This document shows, piece after piece, positions 8,060-17,503 of a stretch of DNA of 64,000 bases (positions are counted from its first letter, which is position 1; every line of letters begins with the position of its first letter). The position numbers were made by a program, and so were the translations under genes. The notes beneath the pieces were generated by a model. It was not told the origin of the DNA and made no database searches. It worked only from the letters and a program-made list of their open reading frames with translations. Source of the stretch: Nonomuraea coxensis DSM 45129 (lineage in GTDB: Bacteria > Actinomycetota > Actinomycetes > Streptosporangiales > Streptosporangiaceae); NCBI RefSeq assembly GCF_019397265.1, contig NZ_CP068985.1:4692501-4756500 (forward strand). The letters are read 5' to 3'.

Positions 8060-9306
8060 GGGGCACGCTGCGCGAGTTCCGTTCCTTCGAGCGGCCGATC
8101 CAGCTCCTGCAGATCAACCAGGCGGGCATCAACCTCGGCTTCTTCATGCTCATGCCCTACCTCGCCCAGTACCTCTCGGCCGGGGCCGGGCTGGCGGCCT
8201 GGACGATCGGGCTGGTCCTGGGGCTGCGGAACCTGAGTCAGCAGGGCATGTTCCTGATCGGCGGGACGCTGGCCGACCGGCTCGGCCACAAACCCGTGAT
8301 CATGGCGGGGTGCGCGCTGCGTACCGCCGGGTTCGCCCTGTTCGGGCTGACCACCTCGCTGCCGCTGCTCATCGTGGCCGCCGTCGTGACCGGCTTCGCC
8401 GGCGCGCTGTTCAACCCGGCGGCCCGCGCCTACCTGGCCGGCGCGGCCGGTGAGCGCAAGGTGGCGGCGTTCGCCGTCTTCAACGTGTTCTACCAGGCGG
8501 GCATCCTGCTCGGGCCGGTCGTCGGCGTCGTCCTGCTCACCACCGGGTTCACCGCGGTGTGCCTGTCGGCGGCGGCGATCTTCGCGGTCCTGACGGTCCT
8601 CCAGGGCCTGTGCCTGCCGGCCCGCCGGGCTCCGGCCGCCGACCGGCAGCCGGTGCTGCGGGACTGGCGGCAGGCGTTCGGCGACCGGGCCTTCGTCTCC
8701 TTCGCCGCGGCGATGATCGCCTCGTGCGCGCTGTCGTACCAGACGTATCTGGCTCTGCCGCTGGAGGTGCAGCGCTCGGGCGGCGGCGAGGCCGGCGTGA
8801 CGGCCATGTACGTGATCTCGGCGCTGCTCGGCATCGCCGGGCAGGTGCGGCTGACCGCGTGGTGCTCGAAGCGTTGGAGCCGCGGCCAGGCCATCAGCCG
8901 TGGACTGGCGCTCATGGGCATCGCGTTCCTCCCCCTGGCCGCCACGGCGGGGCTGCGGCTGCCGGCGGGGTGGGCGATGCTTCCCGTCGCCGGCTGTACC
9001 GTCCTGCTCACGGCGGGCACGCTGGTCGCCTTCCCGTTCGAGATGGCCACCATCGCCGACATGGCGGGAGACCGGCTGATCGGCACCTACTACGGTCTGT
9101 ACAACCTGTTGTCCGGCCTCGGGATCATGGTGGGGAACCTGCTGTCCGGCGTCCTCATCGACGCGGCCCGCGCCTCGCGGCTGGACGGTCTGCCCTGGCT
9201 GCTGCTGGCCGTCGCGGGGCTGATGTCGGCGGGGGCGGTCAGACGGCTGGACCGGCGCGGACGGCTGTCCCCGGCGGGCGAGGCCGCGGCCATCGGCCCT
9301 GCCTGA
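8056..9306 (+). CDS. MFS transporter coupled to the PLP enzyme
   Basis: 416 residues, start chosen at ATG 8056, which overlaps the upstream stop. About twelve hydrophobic segments; the MFS motif A appears between helices 2 and 3 as [18 protein letters not shown] second half begins after a central basic loop near residue 205 ([12 protein letters not shown]). The closest general type is the multidrug/metabolite efflux class. Its translational coupling to the cysteine-synthase-like gene suggests it exports that enzyme's product; the substrate is unknown. It is followed by ~90 bp without a gene and then the leader of the monooxygenase gene. Confidence 0.88.
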   Translation: MRGTLREFRSFERPIQLLQINQAGINLGFFMLMPYLAQYLSAGAGLAAWTIGLVLGLRNLSQQGMFLIGGTLADRLGHKPVIMAGCALRTAGFALFGLTTSLPLLIVAAVVTGFAGALFNPAARAYLAGAAGERKVAAFAVFNVFYQAGILLGPVVGVVLLTTGFTAVCLSAAAIFAVLTVLQGLCLPARRAPAADRQPVLRDWRQAFGDRAFVSFAAAMIASCALSYQTYLALPLEVQRSGGGEAGVTAMYVISALLGIAGQVRLTAWCSKRWSRGQAISRGLALMGIAFLPLAATAGLRLPAGWAMLPVAGCTVLLTAGTLVAFPFEMATIADMAGDRLIGTYYGLYNLLSGLGIMVGNLLSGVLIDAARASRLDGLPWLLLAVAGLMSAGAVRRLDRRGRLSPAGEAAAIGPA

Positions 9307-9394
9307 TCGTCACAGCCGGAAAAGGGTTGGACGGGGTGATGTGCGGGCTTGTAGCTTGCAGGCGACCGTGACACCGCCCGAGGAGGTGAGACCC

Positions 9395-10952
<1,558 letters not shown>

Positions 10953-11015
10953 TCTCGCCGACATTCCCGACGCCGGCCGGCGAAGGTCCTGTCGAGGGCC
11001 ACGAGCAGGCGGTTT

Positions 11016-11282
11016 ATGCACCTGGACTACACGCCGACGTTCACACCGCCGTTGTTGCGCAAGGACTTCGACCTGGGGCTCGCCGCCGCCCGCGCGCTGG
11101 ACGTGCCGATGCCGGTCACCGCCCTCACCGCCCAGCTCGTCCAGGCCAGCGTCGGCACGGGCCGGGTGGACGAGGACTTCGCCATTCTGCTCGACCTGCA
11201 GGCGACGGCGTCGGGGCTGCAGCTTGAGCCGGAGGACGTCGCGGTGGACGACGGTCTCGGAGAGTGCCGGCGTACGGCTTGA
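11016..11282 (+). pseudogene. C-terminal fragment of a 3-hydroxyisobutyrate-dehydrogenase-like protein
   Basis: The first ~75 codons match the C-terminal domain of beta-hydroxyacid dehydrogenases: TPTFTPPLLRKDFDLGLAAA with the substrate-binding Lys, then RALDVPMPVTALTAQL, DEDFAILLDLQA and SGLQLEPED. The entire N-terminal NAD-binding domain (~200 residues) is absent, and the last residues come from unrelated sequence. No ribosome-binding site precedes the apparent ATG. It is a remnant left by deletion. Confidence 0.7.
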
Positions 11283-11470
11283 GGGTGAGGGCGTTGGCGG
11301 CCTGCCGGACCGGTTGCATGATCTTCGCTATGACGTTGCGGGCGCCGGGCATGAACGGCAGCATCCGCAGCATCGTCAGCTGGAGCCAGGCGCGGGCGGG
11401 GGATCTCCGGCGAACGCGTCCGCCACGACGGCGAAGTCCGGCTCGTGGACGCCGAGACCTGCCGTTCAGG
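11245..11470 (-). pseudogene. Decayed minus-strand gene fragment
   Basis: Read on the minus strand, two frames carry protein-like sequence: HEPDFAVVADAFAGDPPPAP and, in another frame, AWLQLTMLRMLPFMPGARNV then IAKIMQPVRQAANALTLKPY. A frameshift separates them, and no start or full domain is present. I cannot name the parent family. Together with the fragment at 11016 it marks a deletion scar between the monooxygenase and the galactonate dehydratase. Confidence 0.35.
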
Positions 11471-11480
11471 ACCGACGCCG

Positions 11481-12626
11481 TCACCACTCGGCGAAGGAGC
11501 CGTCGGCGTGCCGCCACAGTGGGCTGCGCCAGCGGTGACCCTGCCGTGCCATCCGCTCCACCTCGGCCTCGTCGATCTCGATGCCGAGGCCGGGGCGGGT
11601 GGTGCGGGTGGCGTACCCGCCGGGGAAGGTCAGTGGGGCGGGATCGACGAGATAGTCCAGGACGTCGTTGCCCTCGTTGTAGTGGATGCCGACGCTCTGC
11701 TCCTGGATGAGGAAGTTGGGGATGGCGAAGGCCAGTTGCAGGCTGGCGGCCAGGGAGACGGGGCCGAGCGGGCAGTGCGGGGCCATGGTCACGTCGTAGG
11801 TCTCGGCCATGGCGGCGATCCGGCGGACCTCCGAGATTCCGCCGGCGTGGCTCACGTCCGGTTGGGCCACGGCGATGCCGTGCCCGATGACCTCGCGGAA
11901 GTCCCACCGCGAGAACAACCGCTCGCCGGTCGCGAGCGGGATCGAGGTGCTCACGGCGAGCGCGGCCAGGTTGCGCGAGTGCTCGGGCAGCACCGCCTCC
12001 TCCACGAACAGCGGCAGGTACGGCTCCAGCAGCGGCAGCAGCCGCCGCGCCATGGCGGTGGAGGCCCGGCCGTGCAGGTCCACCACCAGGTCGTGGTGCT
12101 CGCCGATGGCCTCGCGCACGGCGGCGACGCGCTGGACGATCTCCATGGTGCGGGCCGGGGTGTCGATGGCGGTCAGCTCGGCGGAGCCGTTCATCTTGAC
12201 GGCGGTGAACCCGGCCTCGATCTGGGTGGCGGCGAGCTCGGCCACCTCGGCGGGGCGGTCGCCGCCGATCCAGGCGTACATGCGGACCTTCTCGCGTACC
12301 GGGCCGCCGAGCAGCTGGTGCACGGGCAGCCCGGCGGCTTTGCCGGCGATGTCCCACAGCGCCTGGTCGATGCCGGCGACCGCGCTCGACAGCACCGGCC
12401 CGCCCCGGTAGAAGCCGCCCTTGGTGAGGACCTGCCAGTGGTCCTCGATGCGGAGCGGGTCCGCGCCGATCAGGTGGTCGGCCAGCTCCGCGACGGCGGC
12501 CCTGACGGTCTCGGCCCGGCCCTCGACGACCGGTTCGCCCCAGCCGGTGACCCCCTCGTCGGTGCGGACGCGCAGGAACAGCCAGCGCGGCGGGACGAGG
12601 AAGGTGTCCATGGACGCGATCTTCAT
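11481..12626 (-). CDS. dgoD: D-galactonate dehydratase
   Basis: 381 residues, enolase superfamily, mandelate-racemase subgroup. It shares with E. coli DgoD the start (PPRWLFLRVRTDEGVTGWGE), GFYRGGP, SAVAGIDQALWDI, the acid/base and metal segments DLHGR, FVEEAVL and GERLFSR, the catalytic His loop APHCPLGP, and the end WRSPLWRHADGSFAEW. It dehydrates D-galactonate to 2-keto-3-deoxygalactonate. The gene follows the SDR gene by 11 bp on the same strand. In the De Ley-Doudoroff pathway the SDR would supply galactono-lactone/galactonate, and the aldolase encoded at 14390 would act after phosphorylation. Confidence 0.95.
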   Translation of the reverse strand: MKIASMDTFLVPPRWLFLRVRTDEGVTGWGEPVVEGRAETVRAAVAELADHLIGADPLRIEDHWQVLTKGGFYRGGPVLSSAVAGIDQALWDIAGKAAGLPVHQLLGGPVREKVRMYAWIGGDRPAEVAELAATQIEAGFTAVKMNGSAELTAIDTPARTMEIVQRVAAVREAIGEHHDLVVDLHGRASTAMARRLLPLLEPYLPLFVEEAVLPEHSRNLAALAVSTSIPLATGERLFSRWDFREVIGHGIAVAQPDVSHAGGISEVRRIAAMAETYDVTMAPHCPLGPVSLAASLQLAFAIPNFLIQEQSVGIHYNEGNDVLDYLVDPAPLTFPGGYATRTTRPGLGIEIDEAEVERMARQGHRWRSPLWRHADGSFAEW

Positions 12627-12637
12627 GGGGCTCCGTT

Positions 12638-13390
12638 CTAGGAGGACGTGGTGGAGATGCTCCAGCCGCCGTCCACGTTGAGGCAGGCTCCGGTGATGAA
12701 CGAGGCCTCCGGCGCGGCGAGGAAGGCGACGGCGGCGGCCACCTCGTCGGGGGTGCCGAAGCGACCTGCCGGGGTTTCCGCGATGGTGGCGGCTCGGCCC
12801 TGCTCGTCGATGCCGTCCCAGGCGGGGCTCATGATCGGGCCGGGGACGATCGCGTTGACGCGCACCTGAGGGGCGTACTCGACGGCGAGCTGCCGGGTCA
12901 GCGACTGCAGGCCGCCCTTGGCGGCGGCGTACGGCGCGCAGCCCCGGATGCCGGTCTGCGCGTGCACCGAGGAGGTGATGACCAGGGCGCCGCGGGTCTC
13001 GGCCAGCAGCGGGCAGAACGTGCGCGCCGCCAGGTAGGCGGCCTTGAGCGAGACGTCGATCTGCAGGTCCCAGTCCGGCTCCGGCATCTCGTGCGCCGGG
13101 CGGGCCGGCACGACCCGGCCGGGGCCGTTGGCGTGGAGCACGTCGAGGCGGCCGAACCGATCACGCACCTCCTCCAGGACGGCCGTCCAGTCGCGGGCGG
13201 AGGAGACGTCCAGGTGCGCGAAGGCGGCCCGCCTCCCGATCGCGGCGGCGGCCTCGCGGCCCCGCTCGTCGGCGATGTCGGCCAGCAGCACCCGCGCGCC
13301 CTCGGCGGCCAGGCGGCGGGCGGTGGCCGCGCCGATGCCCGAGGCGGCGCCGGTGACCAGGGCCGTCCTGGCCTCGAAGCGGCCGTTCAT
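12638..13390 (-). CDS. SDR-family dehydrogenase, probable galactose 1-dehydrogenase
   Basis: 250 residues, start at ATG 13390 overlapping the stop of the remnant upstream. NAD(P)-binding TGAASGIGAATARRLA, catalytic Ser in VITSSVHAQTG, YAAAK catalytic pair, and the C-terminal GACLNVDGGWS typical of classical SDRs. An Asp-containing LLADIAD suggests NAD preference. The usual NNAG turn is replaced by HANGPG, an unusual change. Placement directly before dgoD suggests oxidation of galactose (or a related aldose) to the lactone. Substrate is inferred only from neighbours. Confidence 0.85.
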   Translation of the reverse strand: MNGRFEARTALVTGAASGIGAATARRLAAEGARVLLADIADERGREAAAAIGRRAAFAHLDVSSARDWTAVLEEVRDRFGRLDVLHANGPGRVVPARPAHEMPEPDWDLQIDVSLKAAYLAARTFCPLLAETRGALVITSSVHAQTGIRGCAPYAAAKGGLQSLTRQLAVEYAPQVRVNAIVPGPIMSPAWDGIDEQGRAATIAETPAGRFGTPDEVAAAVAFLAAPEASFITGACLNVDGGWSISTTSS

Positions 13391-13572
13391 CGCCGCTCCG
13401 CGAACAGCTCGAAGGTGGCGCGCAGCGGGGTGCGGCCGACCCCGCCCTCGCCGAACACCAGGGGCAGCGCCACCGCCTCGGTGAAGGCCCGGTCCAGGTC
13501 CTCGAACGCCTCTCCTGGGCCGGTCCTGGCGTACCGGGTGAAGTCCCAGAGCGTGATGGTCAACGCGGACAA
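13387..13572 (-). pseudogene. Internally deleted gene at the head of the galactonate operon
   Basis: 61 residues, MSALTITLWDFTRYARTGPG, then EAFEDLDRAFTEAVALPLVF and GEGGVGRTPLRATFELFAER. The first ~33 residues resemble the N terminus of the cellulase-like (GH5-clan) proteins often found in actinobacterial sugar operons, and the VFGEGGVGRTPL part resembles their C-terminal region, with several hundred residues missing between. The frame remains open and its stop overlaps the ATG of the SDR gene, so it may still be translated and couple translation of the operon. Confidence 0.5.
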
Positions 13573-13670
13573 GAGGTCGGCCCTCCATAAATGTGATTAC
13601 TTTTCGCACTAGTATGCTTACAAGTGGCGCCGGCGATCCATGGCGAGTACGGGCGTGGCATGATTCCGCC

Positions 13671-14384
13671 ATGACGGAGATCGGGAGATCCAGTGCGCAC
13701 GACCGGGTGGTCAACACCCTGGGCGCGGCCATCGTCAACGGCGACATCTCCCCTGACGACGACCTCGACATGGCGGGGCTGCAGGAACGTTTCTCCGTGA
13801 GCAGGACCGCCGTGCGTGAGGCGCTGCGCGTGCTGGCCGCCAAGGGCCTGGTGGGAGCCCGGCCCAGGCGAGGCACCTTCGTCGCGCCGCGCGAGCACTG
13901 GGCGCTCCTGGACGCCGACGTGCTGCGCTGGCGCTTCGCCGACCGCGTGGACGAGACCTTCCTGGACGAGCTGGGCGAGGTGCGGCTGACCGTCGAGCCG
14001 GCCGTGGCGCGCATGGCGGCGCAGCGCCGCACCGATCGCGACCTCGCCGACCTGGAGGACGCGCTGGCCGCCATGCGGGCCGCGGCGGGCAGACCGGCCG
14101 CCGATCACGTGGAGGCCGACCTGGCCTTCCACCACGCCCTGCTGCGCGCCGCCCACAACGAACTGATGGCGCAGATGGCCACCGCGATCGAGGCGGGGCT
14201 GCGGCTGCGTGACCAGTTCGTGCACGCGACGCTCACCGGCGAATCCACCGACAAGCACGCCGAGGTGCTGCTCGCCGTACGCAAGCAGCGGCCGAAGGCT
14301 GCCGAGACCGCGATGCGGGCGCTCGTCGAACGCTCCGTCGCGGACGTCGACCTGGCCAAGAAGGTGCACGCTCGCCCGAGCTGA
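13671..14384 (+). CDS. FadR-type GntR regulator of the galactonate cluster
   Basis: 237 residues from ATG 13671. The winged helix is N-terminal (residues ~8-75), with the recognition part LQERFSVSRTAVREALRVLA and the wing ARPRRGTFVAPR. The FCD effector domain follows, with metal-site residues in DLAFHHALLRAAHNE and a later His in DKHAEVL. FCD regulators of sugar-acid operons (DgoR, UxuR, LldR types) are released from DNA by the sugar acid. It is divergent from the SDR-dgoD operon and convergent with the aldolase-galactosidase operon, so it probably represses both. The 98-bp AT-richer gap at 13573-13670 should hold its operator; I see no clean palindrome. Confidence 0.9.
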   Translation: MTEIGRSSAHDRVVNTLGAAIVNGDISPDDDLDMAGLQERFSVSRTAVREALRVLAAKGLVGARPRRGTFVAPREHWALLDADVLRWRFADRVDETFLDELGEVRLTVEPAVARMAAQRRTDRDLADLEDALAAMRAAAGRPAADHVEADLAFHHALLRAAHNELMAQMATAIEAGLRLRDQFVHATLTGESTDKHAEVLLAVRKQRPKAAETAMRALVERSVADVDLAKKVHARPS

Positions 14385-14389
14385 CCGGC

Positions 14390-15028
14390 TCACCCATCCG
14401 AGCCCCTGACGATCTCGACCAGCCGCTCCGCGCGGGCGGCCAGCGCCGCCGTGTCGCCGTCCGCGCACGCGTCGCCCAGCAGCGGCGAGCCCATCCCCAC
14501 GGCGTGCGCCCCTGCCCGCAGGTAGCCCGGCACGTCCTCGATCCGGATGCCGCCGGTCGGCACCAGCGGGATCCGCGGCAACGGGGCCCGCACGTCCTTG
14601 ATGTAGCCGGGGCCGCCCGCCGCACCCGCGGGAAACACCTTGACCATGGCGGCCCCCTGCGACCACGCCTGTACGATCTCCGTCGGCGTGAACGCCCCCG
14701 GCAGGACGGGGACGCCGAGCCGCCGCCCTTCCCCGATCACCTCGGGCAGCACAGCCGGTGTGATCAGGTAACCGGCGCCGGCGTCCACGGCCTGGCGTGC
14801 CGAGGCCACGTCGAGCACCGTGCCCGCCCCGACCGCCACCCCCGGCAGCCCGCCCCCGGACGCCCATCGGATGGCCTCGGCCGCGCCAGGAGTCGTCATG
14901 GTGACCTCCACAGCGCGGACGCCGGCGCCGGCGAGGGTCTCCAGCACGGTCTTGAGGTGGCGGGATCCGGCGGCTCTGATGATGGCGATGACGGGCAGAG
15001 CGGCCAGCGCCTCGTCCAGTGTCGTCAT
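14390..15028 (-). CDS. dgoA: 2-dehydro-3-deoxy-6-phospho-sugar-acid aldolase (KDPG/KDPGal type)
   Basis: 212 residues, class I aldolase of the KDPG family. EVTMTTPGAAEAI carries the active-site Glu segment, VGAGTVLD the phosphate/pyruvate side, and MVKVFPAGAAGGPGYIKDV the Schiff-base Lys; PTGGIRIEDVPGYL completes the barrel. It cleaves KDPGal or KDPG to pyruvate and glyceraldehyde 3-phosphate. It overlaps the end of the GH35 gene by four bases. Placed with galactosidase and dgoD, the substrate is probably 2-dehydro-3-deoxy-6-phosphogalactonate. The kinase that would make this substrate is not in the window. Confidence 0.88.
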   Translation of the reverse strand: MTTLDEALAALPVIAIIRAAGSRHLKTVLETLAGAGVRAVEVTMTTPGAAEAIRWASGGGLPGVAVGAGTVLDVASARQAVDAGAGYLITPAVLPEVIGEGRRLGVPVLPGAFTPTEIVQAWSQGAAMVKVFPAGAAGGPGYIKDVRAPLPRIPLVPTGGIRIEDVPGYLRAGAHAVGMGSPLLGDACADGDTAALAARAERLVEIVRGSDG

Positions 15029-17376
15029 CGCCCGGCCTCCCCGATCACGGTGCGGGGCACCGGGACGAGGGTGACCGAGCGCAGTTCCAGGACGGAGCCG
15101 CCCGGGTAGGCGGCGGGCCGCGCCTTGGGCGAGACGAACACCGGGGCGTCCTCGCTCAGCGGCAGCAGCCGCACCTCGATCCCGTGCTCCACGATCTCCT
15201 CGCGGAAGCGGCGCAGCCCGATCTCCCAGGCCGGGCCGTACCAGAACTGGTCGGCCACCAGCCGGCCGCCGACGTGGGCGCGGCCCGCGTCGCCGACCCA
15301 GTCCAACCGCAACAGCAGCTCCTCCTCGCCCGTGAAAGCCTCCGCGGGGACGGTGACGCGGTACACCGCGGCCTGCTCGAAGTCCGCGTCGGTGGGCGCG
15401 GAGGCCCGCCCGGAGGCGGCATCGATCACCGGCCGCCGTGCCGGGCCCGCCTGCCCGACCTCCTCCACCTTCACCTCGGGCGCCTGGCAGGAGGCGGCGG
15501 GCACCGGCAGCAGGCCGAACACGCCGTCGCTCCGCGTCGCGAAGTCCGGAACAGGGAAGACCCGCACGTCGGAGGAGCCCTGACCGTAGGCCACCAGGCG
15601 GCCTTCCTCGATCACCACCGGCCGCTCGCTCAGCACCAGCCGGTCAGCCCCCCAGAGCCGCCCCCGGGCCGCGGTCAGGGCGCCGGCGGCGTCCAGGACC
15701 AGGACGGCCGCGCGGGCACCGGACGCGTCACGCACCCGCACCAGGCACCCGGGACCCGGCACGAGATCAGTGACCACGACGCGGCCGGCCTCGTGGACCA
15801 CGGTCGCGGGACCCTCGACCTCGGCTACGGTGACGGCGTCGAAGACGAGCTCCACCGGGATGCCGGCGGTCTGGCAGAAGACGTGGACCGGCTCGCCGGC
15901 GTCCAGCACCCCCATGGGCTGCGCGGTGGCGCTCAGCAGCAGGCTGCCGCCGACCGGACGCGCGAGCGGCCAGACGAAGTACGCCCCGGACGGCACCGTC
16001 ACCGGCTCACGCGGCACGACGAGCTCGCGGCCGTCCAGCTCGACCGCGAACCGCACCGCCTCGTGGGCGGGCAGGGACTCGACCGGCTGGTGATTGTTGA
16101 CGAACAAGAATCCCGAGCGACCGTCGGAACGTACGCACCAGCGCAGCGTCTCCCGGTCGGCCAGGTCGGCCGGGGCGTCCGGCGGCATCACCAGCGTCAT
16201 CGTCGCCAGCTCCGGTCCGTCGCAGGCCAGCCACAGATGCTGCAGCCGCAGGTGGTGGAAGGAGTCGCGGAACTGCCCGTACTCGCCGAGCGGCGCCTGG
16301 AAGTCGTAGCTGACCACCGGGCAGTCGTTGGGGTAACCGGTGGCGTGCGACTCCTGCAGCGTGGACAGCGCGCCGATCTTCTGGGACGCCCCGTGGTACA
16401 TGTAGTAGCCCTGCCACACCGACCCGCTGCCCAGCTTCACCAGTCCCAGCGCGGCGATGTCGGCGGCCTCGACGATCGGCCGGCGGTGGTAGGAGGTGTA
16501 CATTCCACCGCCCAGCTCGCAGGTGGCGAACGGGTAGCGGGCCAGCCGGCTCTGGTCCGAGCCGGTCACCTCGGTGGTACGCAGGTCCGCGCCGATGGAG
16601 TCGTCGTCCCGGCCGGGCCCGAAGAAGTAGTGGGCCCGGCTCTGCTGCGGCCAGCCGTCATGGGCGGTGTCCCACGCGGCCTCCGGGTACCCGCCGAACA
16701 ACGGGATCACCTCGTCAGGCGGCAGTTGCGCGTGCCCCCAGCCGGTCGCCGTCCACAGCGGCGCGTCGATGCCCGCCGCCCGCGCGAGGCGTTTGAGCGT
16801 GACGAGATGGCCCGGCTGGTCGTACAGCTCGTTCTCCACCTGCACCGCCACCACCGGACCGCCATGCTCGCGGGTCAGGCCGGCGAGCTGGGCTCCGATC
16901 TGCTCGAACAGCGGCCGGACCAGCTCGACGTAGCGGGGATCGTCGGTCCGTGGCACACAGTCGGCCTCCAGCACCCAGTCAGGGAAGCCGCCGTTGCGCG
17001 ACTCGCCGTGCCCCCACGGGCCGATCCGTACCACCACATCGAGCCCCAGCTCGGCACAGGTGGTCACGAACCTGCGCAGGTCGCGGTCGCCGCTCCAGTC
17101 GAAGACGCCGCGCCGCTCCTCGTGCAGGTTCCAGAAGACGTACGTGGAGACGACCGTGACCCCGCCCGCCCGCACCTTCAGCAGCTCTTCCCGCCATTCG
17201 GCCGCCGGGTAGCGGCCGTAGTGGAACTCCCCCATGATCGGGAACCACGGCTCGCCCCTCCGGCTCAGATACCGGGAGTTCACGGTGATCGCGTCCGGCC
17301 GGCGAGGGTCGTCGCCCAGCCGCAGATGGCCTTCCACGGGCGGAGGGATCCGGCTCGGGATCTCGAGTCGTCGCAC
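15025..17376 (-). CDS. GH35 beta-galactosidase
   Basis: 783 residues without a signal peptide. The N-terminal TIM barrel has the GH35 start PIMGEFHYGRYPAAEWREEL, FWNLHEERRGVFDWSG, the acid/base Glu in VVAVQVENELYDQPG (near residue 185), and the nucleophile Glu in ATCELGGGMYTSYHRRP (near 285). C-terminal beta domains follow. GH35 enzymes release terminal beta-galactose. As a cytoplasmic enzyme it would work on imported galactosides and feed the galactonate route encoded around it. The AT-rich stretch 17377-17430 upstream (AAAAAATACTACTATTTCAG) probably holds the promoter and the GntR operator. Confidence 0.92.
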   Translation of the reverse strand: MRRLEIPSRIPPPVEGHLRLGDDPRRPDAITVNSRYLSRRGEPWFPIMGEFHYGRYPAAEWREELLKVRAGGVTVVSTYVFWNLHEERRGVFDWSGDRDLRRFVTTCAELGLDVVVRIGPWGHGESRNGGFPDWVLEADCVPRTDDPRYVELVRPLFEQIGAQLAGLTREHGGPVVAVQVENELYDQPGHLVTLKRLARAAGIDAPLWTATGWGHAQLPPDEVIPLFGGYPEAAWDTAHDGWPQQSRAHYFFGPGRDDDSIGADLRTTEVTGSDQSRLARYPFATCELGGGMYTSYHRRPIVEAADIAALGLVKLGSGSVWQGYYMYHGASQKIGALSTLQESHATGYPNDCPVVSYDFQAPLGEYGQFRDSFHHLRLQHLWLACDGPELATMTLVMPPDAPADLADRETLRWCVRSDGRSGFLFVNNHQPVESLPAHEAVRFAVELDGRELVVPREPVTVPSGAYFVWPLARPVGGSLLLSATAQPMGVLDAGEPVHVFCQTAGIPVELVFDAVTVAEVEGPATVVHEAGRVVVTDLVPGPGCLVRVRDASGARAAVLVLDAAGALTAARGRLWGADRLVLSERPVVIEEGRLVAYGQGSSDVRVFPVPDFATRSDGVFGLLPVPAASCQAPEVKVEEVGQAGPARRPVIDAASGRASAPTDADFEQAAVYRVTVPAEAFTGEEELLLRLDWVGDAGRAHVGGRLVADQFWYGPAWEIGLRRFREEIVEHGIEVRLLPLSEDAPVFVSPKARPAAYPGGSVLELRSVTLVPVPRTVIGEAGR

Positions 17377-17503
17377 AGCCGCACAGTACTATGGCAATGA
17401 GAAAAAATACTACTATTTCAGTGGCGGGGCAGCAGGCGGCCATCCTCACGACCGTCGCGAGAGCTCTGGTCCGTCGCCCGCCGACCGGCCCGGGACATGG
17501 CTG

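Noticed and set aside
9330-9365. A firm call of the rifamycin-associated promoter element before the rox-like gene
   Set aside because: GGGCTTGTAGCTTGC is suggestive, but I cannot recall the published consensus exactly enough to assign it.
13573-13670. A defined GntR operator between the SDR operon and the GntR gene
   Set aside because: ACTAGTATGCTTAC and nearby AT-rich bases are suggestive, but no convincing inverted repeat matching the region before the GH35 gene was found.
15019-17400. A 793-codon plus-strand frame opposite the GH35 gene
   Set aside because: It mirrors the galactosidase codons and shows no recognisable protein.
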